A stretch of 64,000 nucleotides of DNA from GWF2-38-69 sp965228125 (GTDB taxonomy: Bacteria; Verrucomicrobiota; Lentisphaeria; Victivallales; GWF2-38-69): NCBI GenBank assembly GCA_965228125.1, contig OZ245791.1, positions 1,302,001-1,366,000 of the forward strand, given 5' to 3'. The translations under genes were made by a program, and so were the position numbers. Shown piece by piece: positions 60,894 to 64,000 of the stretch. Positions within the stretch are counted from its first letter, which is position 1. The number at the start of each line of letters is the position of its first letter. The notes under the pieces are model-generated. The model was given only the letters and a program-made list of their open reading frames with translations, made no database searches and had not been told where the DNA came from.

Positions 60894-62555
60894 ATGGAAG
60901 ATTGTTTTCTGGGTATTGACGTAGGGACAACCAGCGCAAGAGCTGGTATATTTACATCGGAAGGAGCAATGCTCGCTTCTGCAAGCAAAGCCATAAAAAT
61001 ATGGAAATACGATCATGACTTTGTAGAACAATCTTCTGAAGATATCTGGAATTCAATCTGCTATTCTGTTAAAGAAGCGTTAAAGAAAGCTAATATTCCC
61101 AAAAACGCTATTAAGGGCATCGGTTTCGATGCCACTTGCTCTCTCGTAGCTCTCGACGTCAACGATAATTCTGTTTCTGTGAGCAAATCCAACGAAAATG
61201 AGCGCAATGTAATAGTATGGATGGACCACAGAGCTATAACCGAAACCGATTTTATCAACTCCACTAGGCACAAAGTACTGGATTATGTAGGAGGTAAAAT
61301 CTCCCCTGAAATGGAGACGCCAAAACTTCTATGGCTAAAAAAACATCACCCGAATTGCTGGAAAAATACGGCAAAATTCTTTGATCTGCCTGATTACTTA
61401 GTTTACAGAGCAACTGGTAAAGAAATCAGATCATTATGTTCAACTGTTTGTAAATGGACATACCTAGGCCATGTCGAAGGAAAAAATAAGCAATGCGTAG
61501 GTTCTTGGGATGATTCCTATTTCAACAAAATCGGCCTCGAGGATTTTGTACATGATAATTACAGGAGAATAGGTTCAGTCGTTCGCCCCATAGCCGAAAA
61601 AGTTGAGGGAGGGTTGAATAAAAAATCCGCTCATGAGCTTGGTTTAAGCGAAGGAACAGCAGTCAGCGTATCAATCATTGATGCGCACGCTGGCGGAATC
61701 GGAATGCTGGGAGCCGTAATTGACAACAATACTTCAATAGATTTCTCCAAACGATTGGCGCTAATAGGCGGAACTTCCAGTTGCCATATGGCAGTTTCTC
61801 CGAATCCAAGTTTTGTTCAGGGCGTCTGGGGGCCATATTTTTCCGCAATGGTTCCCGGTATGTGGCTCTCTGAAGGCGGACAATCGGCCACAGGCGCTTT
61901 AATCGATCATGTGATCTTTTCACACTCTAAATCGACAGAACTCAAAGCCGAGGCTGAAAAAAACAAAAAAACAGTTTATGAGATTCTAAATGCCAAACTC
62001 GACGAGATGTCGGCAAAGGTCAATTTCCCTGCCCAACTTACAACAGACATCCACGTTCTGCCTTATTTTCACGGAAACAGGTCACCAAGAGCAAACCCGA
62101 CTCTCAGGGGAATGGTTTCAGGCCTTAAACTTTCTGACTCCATAGAAGAACTTGCACTGCTTTATTTAGCAACTATTCAGGCAATAGCCTATGGAACAAA
62201 ACATATAATTGAAGAGATGAATAATAATAACTTCAATATTGATACGATATTCATCTGTGGAGGCGGAACAAAAAATCCTGTATTTATCAGAGAGCATGCT
62301 GATATCACACAATGCCGTTTAGTTCTATCAAAAGAACCTGAAGCCGTACTTCTTGGTGCTGCAATCCTCGGAGCAGCAGCTTCCGGCAAGGTTGCATCCC
62401 TACAGGACGGAATGCAGAAAATGTGTAGAGCTGAAAAAATCATTCAACCTTCCAAAGACAGGATCGCTGCCTTTCACAAAGCTAAATATAAAATATTCAA
62501 AAAGATGTATGAGGATCAAGAATGCTATAAAACCATTATGGCATATTTTTCTTAA
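60894..62555 (+). CDS. FGGY-family carbohydrate kinase, D-ribulokinase type
   Basis: A 553-residue sugar kinase. The phosphate-binding start is GIDVGTTSARAGIF; GIGFDATCSL, VIVWMDHRAITE and the FGGY_C part PYFHGNRSPRANPTLRGMVSG are characteristic of the FGGY/YDR109C ribulokinase group. FICGGGTKNPVFIREHADI is the adenosine-binding segment. It probably makes D-ribulose-5-P, or a related ketopentose phosphate. AAGGGGG lies before the ATG and it closes the sugar operon. The neighbouring HAD gene is convergent. Confidence 0.85.
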   Translation: MEDCFLGIDVGTTSARAGIFTSEGAMLASASKAIKIWKYDHDFVEQSSEDIWNSICYSVKEALKKANIPKNAIKGIGFDATCSLVALDVNDNSVSVSKSNENERNVIVWMDHRAITETDFINSTRHKVLDYVGGKISPEMETPKLLWLKKHHPNCWKNTAKFFDLPDYLVYRATGKEIRSLCSTVCKWTYLGHVEGKNKQCVGSWDDSYFNKIGLEDFVHDNYRRIGSVVRPIAEKVEGGLNKKSAHELGLSEGTAVSVSIIDAHAGGIGMLGAVIDNNTSIDFSKRLALIGGTSSCHMAVSPNPSFVQGVWGPYFSAMVPGMWLSEGGQSATGALIDHVIFSHSKSTELKAEAEKNKKTVYEILNAKLDEMSAKVNFPAQLTTDIHVLPYFHGNRSPRANPTLRGMVSGLKLSDSIEELALLYLATIQAIAYGTKHIIEEMNNNNFNIDTIFICGGGTKNPVFIREHADITQCRLVLSKEPEAVLLGAAILGAAASGKVASLQDGMQKMCRAEKIIQPSKDRIAAFHKAKYKIFKKMYEDQECYKTIMAYFS

Positions 62556-62639
62556 TGCTTATCAGTAAATATTTTATCCATATTTCATCGAGTTAGATAC
62601 CAACAAACAGAAAAATCTCAGATTGTTTTTGGGCGTTTA

Positions 62640-63554
62640 TTAAAAAATGTCACATATTTGAATAAGGTCTGTGATAATTACGTCAGGGGATATGCCTTGA
62701 CAGTCAATAAGATCTTTTCTTGTTCTTAGCGAACGCTTGTCCCCGGCAAACAGAGCCGTTCTAAAACCTATATTGCAGGCAGGTTTGATGTCATTAAGCA
62801 TATCATTTCCAATGTAAAGAACTTCCTGAGGAAATACAGAATACTTATCGCGAAGCATATCTGATACTAAATTAAAAAGTCCCAATGAAGGTTTTGCGAT
62901 CATATGTTCATATGACCATACGAGAAGGTCTTTCTGAAATCCTAAACTGTCTAAGCTTTTTTTAAGAAATGCTTCAAAATACAATGGTGTAAAAAACTGC
63001 GCATTTGAAATTATGCCTAAATATAAGTCTTTTTCAGACATATATTCTAGTGCTTCTCTGAGGTTAGGCATAGGCCAAACCGGATTTTTCTCTATCTCAT
63101 ATTTTAAAGCAAACGAAGCAACATTTTTTAGAGTTAAGATCCCTTCAATTTTTTTCGCAGAAACCAAAGTGCTTAAAACTGATTCCCATACTTCGATAAC
63201 ATCTATTTCAGGACAAAGACAACCTGCAGCTTTTGATTTATCGTGAGAGAGTTTAATAAAGTCAAAAAAAAGATTTTCTGCTAATCCTCCCGCTTCTTTC
63301 TCAACTACTCTAAAGTTACACGAATCAAGTATCTTGTTTACATTAATTTTACTGTATTCTTTTGTGCTATGCGAAATATCACCTGCACCTGAAATAAAAA
63401 GCGTTCCATAGACATCGAATAGAACGCACTTGATATTATGAAATTTTGTAATTTTAGGAGGTAAATTTGTTTTGATTGGAACAAGACATGAATTACCGTC
63501 TCTTATTGTTTTTATGAGTCTATTTTTAAAATTTATATTTTCTAACCCAATCAT
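62640..63554 (-). CDS. HAD-superfamily hydrolase
   Basis: A 304-residue protein with a 40-residue N-terminal extension before the HAD core. Motif I is LFDVYGTLF (Asp47; Tyr in the DxD place), motif II is IISNAQF, motif III the Lys in MIAKPSLGLF, and motif IV is YIGNDMLNDIKPA. The set is complete, so it should be active, with a helical cap. The substrate is unknown. DVYGT in place of DxDGT is common among epoxide/dehalogenase-like members and phosphatases of unknown role. Its start overlaps the preceding gene as ATGA. Confidence 0.8.
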   Translation of the reverse strand: MIGLENINFKNRLIKTIRDGNSCLVPIKTNLPPKITKFHNIKCVLFDVYGTLFISGAGDISHSTKEYSKINVNKILDSCNFRVVEKEAGGLAENLFFDFIKLSHDKSKAAGCLCPEIDVIEVWESVLSTLVSAKKIEGILTLKNVASFALKYEIEKNPVWPMPNLREALEYMSEKDLYLGIISNAQFFTPLYFEAFLKKSLDSLGFQKDLLVWSYEHMIAKPSLGLFNLVSDMLRDKYSVFPQEVLYIGNDMLNDIKPACNIGFRTALFAGDKRSLRTRKDLIDCQGISPDVIITDLIQICDIF

Positions 63555-64000
63555 GTGCGGAGTAGATAAAAGTCTTCAGGACAAAGAAACTGTTCGAGAA
63601 CTGTATTTTTAAGAGGATAGATATCTTCAGAAGAGCCTGAATTCAATATGCTGCTATAGATTTCCCAAAGATTGTCTCTATATGTCTCGAGTCCATAGCA
63701 TTTATGAGTCAAATTATAATTGCTCTCAAGTACTTCCGAGGTGCATTCTTCAGGATGAAGGGCATCCGGGGAAATATCGGCTTTTAATGATGGGCGGGCA
63801 ATGATTTTTTTAATTACAACTTGCTGCAAATCTTCGTTTAGCCTTCCGAAATCAGCATAATTGTCTATTACTGCTGAATTGTAAGCTAATTCAGGCATAG
63901 AGTCTTTGAACTCTGCATTGTATGATTTATACATTTTACGCATCTCAATTTCAATAGTCTTCAAAAGAATTTCTTTGCCTATCCAGTCAACAGGAAACCT
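63551..64000 (-). CDS. Unknown protein, 5' end beyond the window
   Basis: An open frame that continues past the window edge: it reads RFPVDWIGKEILL before KTIEIEMRKMYKSYN, so the TTG at 63964 is not a real start. The visible 149 residues are soluble, acidic and mostly helical, with two Cys (HPEECTSE and HKCYGLE). I do not recognise a family. The 4-nt overlap with the HAD gene suggests a common job with it. Confidence 0.55.
   Translation of the reverse strand, partial: RFPVDWIGKEILLKTIEIEMRKMYKSYNAEFKDSMPELAYNSAVIDNYADFGRLNEDLQQVVIKKIIARPSLKADISPDALHPEECTSEVLESNYNLTHKCYGLETYRDNLWEIYSSILNSGSSEDIYPLKNTVLEQFLCPEDFYLLRT

Overview
The window is dense, AT-rich bacterial chromosome. Several features point to a diderm (Gram-negative type) anaerobe or fermenter. 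It carries an LPS heptosyltransferase-like gene and an mreC-mreD-PBP2 block. Pyruvate:ferredoxin oxidoreductase is a single 1,174-residue chain, and there are signal-peptide proteins that look periplasmic or secreted. Shine-Dalgarno sites (AGGAGG type) and TTGACA/TATAAT promoters are conventional. The phylum cannot be fixed by reading alone. There is no rRNA, CRISPR array or prophage.

Layout. 1-6.2 kb: a partial rimO, an ICMT/PEMT-like membrane methyltransferase, a 2-Cys peroxiredoxin, an FMN reductase with a membrane partner, and the aguA-aguB agmatine-to-putrescine pair. 6.3-14.2 kb (minus strand): def, a membrane protein, a CDC123-like ATP-grasp protein, mreC, mreD, PBP2, plsC, a divergent CobS-like membrane protein and cmk. 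This is mainly a cell-shape and envelope cluster. 14.3-17.8 kb: nifJ with its own terminator. 18.1-27.2 kb is the accessory part: an esterase, a phosphoesterase, a CotH-like kinase, a complete 1,511-bp insertion sequence with a 7-bp target duplication, a decayed Na+/Ca2+ exchanger gene, a secreted S1/P1-type nuclease, and an XRE-PAS regulator with a palindromic operator. 27.4-31.5 kb: a XerC/D-type recombinase, tRNA-Gln, an exported protein of unknown function, a heptosyltransferase and a KAS III enzyme.

31.6-50.9 kb is one long co-directional translation and transcription cluster on the minus strand: tRNA-Leu, tRNA-Thr, tuf, rpmG, tRNA-Trp, secE, nusG, rplKAJL, rpoBC, rpsLG, fusA, rpsJ, rplCDWB, rpsS. 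It ends at a strong terminator after rpsS, so the usual rplV-rpsC-rplP part of the S10 cluster is absent here. 51-64 kb: a HIT protein, a uronate isomerase gene destroyed by an internal deletion, and then a plus-strand sugar operon. That operon holds nagA, a MurQ/GKRP-like SIS protein, a GlcNAc kinase, nagB, a DapA/NanA-family aldolase, a FucI-like isomerase, an archaeal-type DHH/OB phosphoesterase and an FGGY kinase. A HAD hydrolase and a truncated gene close the window.

The sugar operon plausibly brings amino sugars (GlcNAc, MurNAc, perhaps sialic acids) to fructose-6-phosphate. Its FucI/FGGY pair may feed a ketopentose into the pentose phosphate pathway. No complete new defence or biosynthetic system was found. 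The strongest oddities are the uxaC internal deletion, the IS plus exchanger pseudogene, the early end of the S10 cluster, a natural Asn at the RpoB rifampicin position 526, the bacterial CDC123 homologue in the mre cluster, and the archaeal-type DHH protein in a sugar operon.
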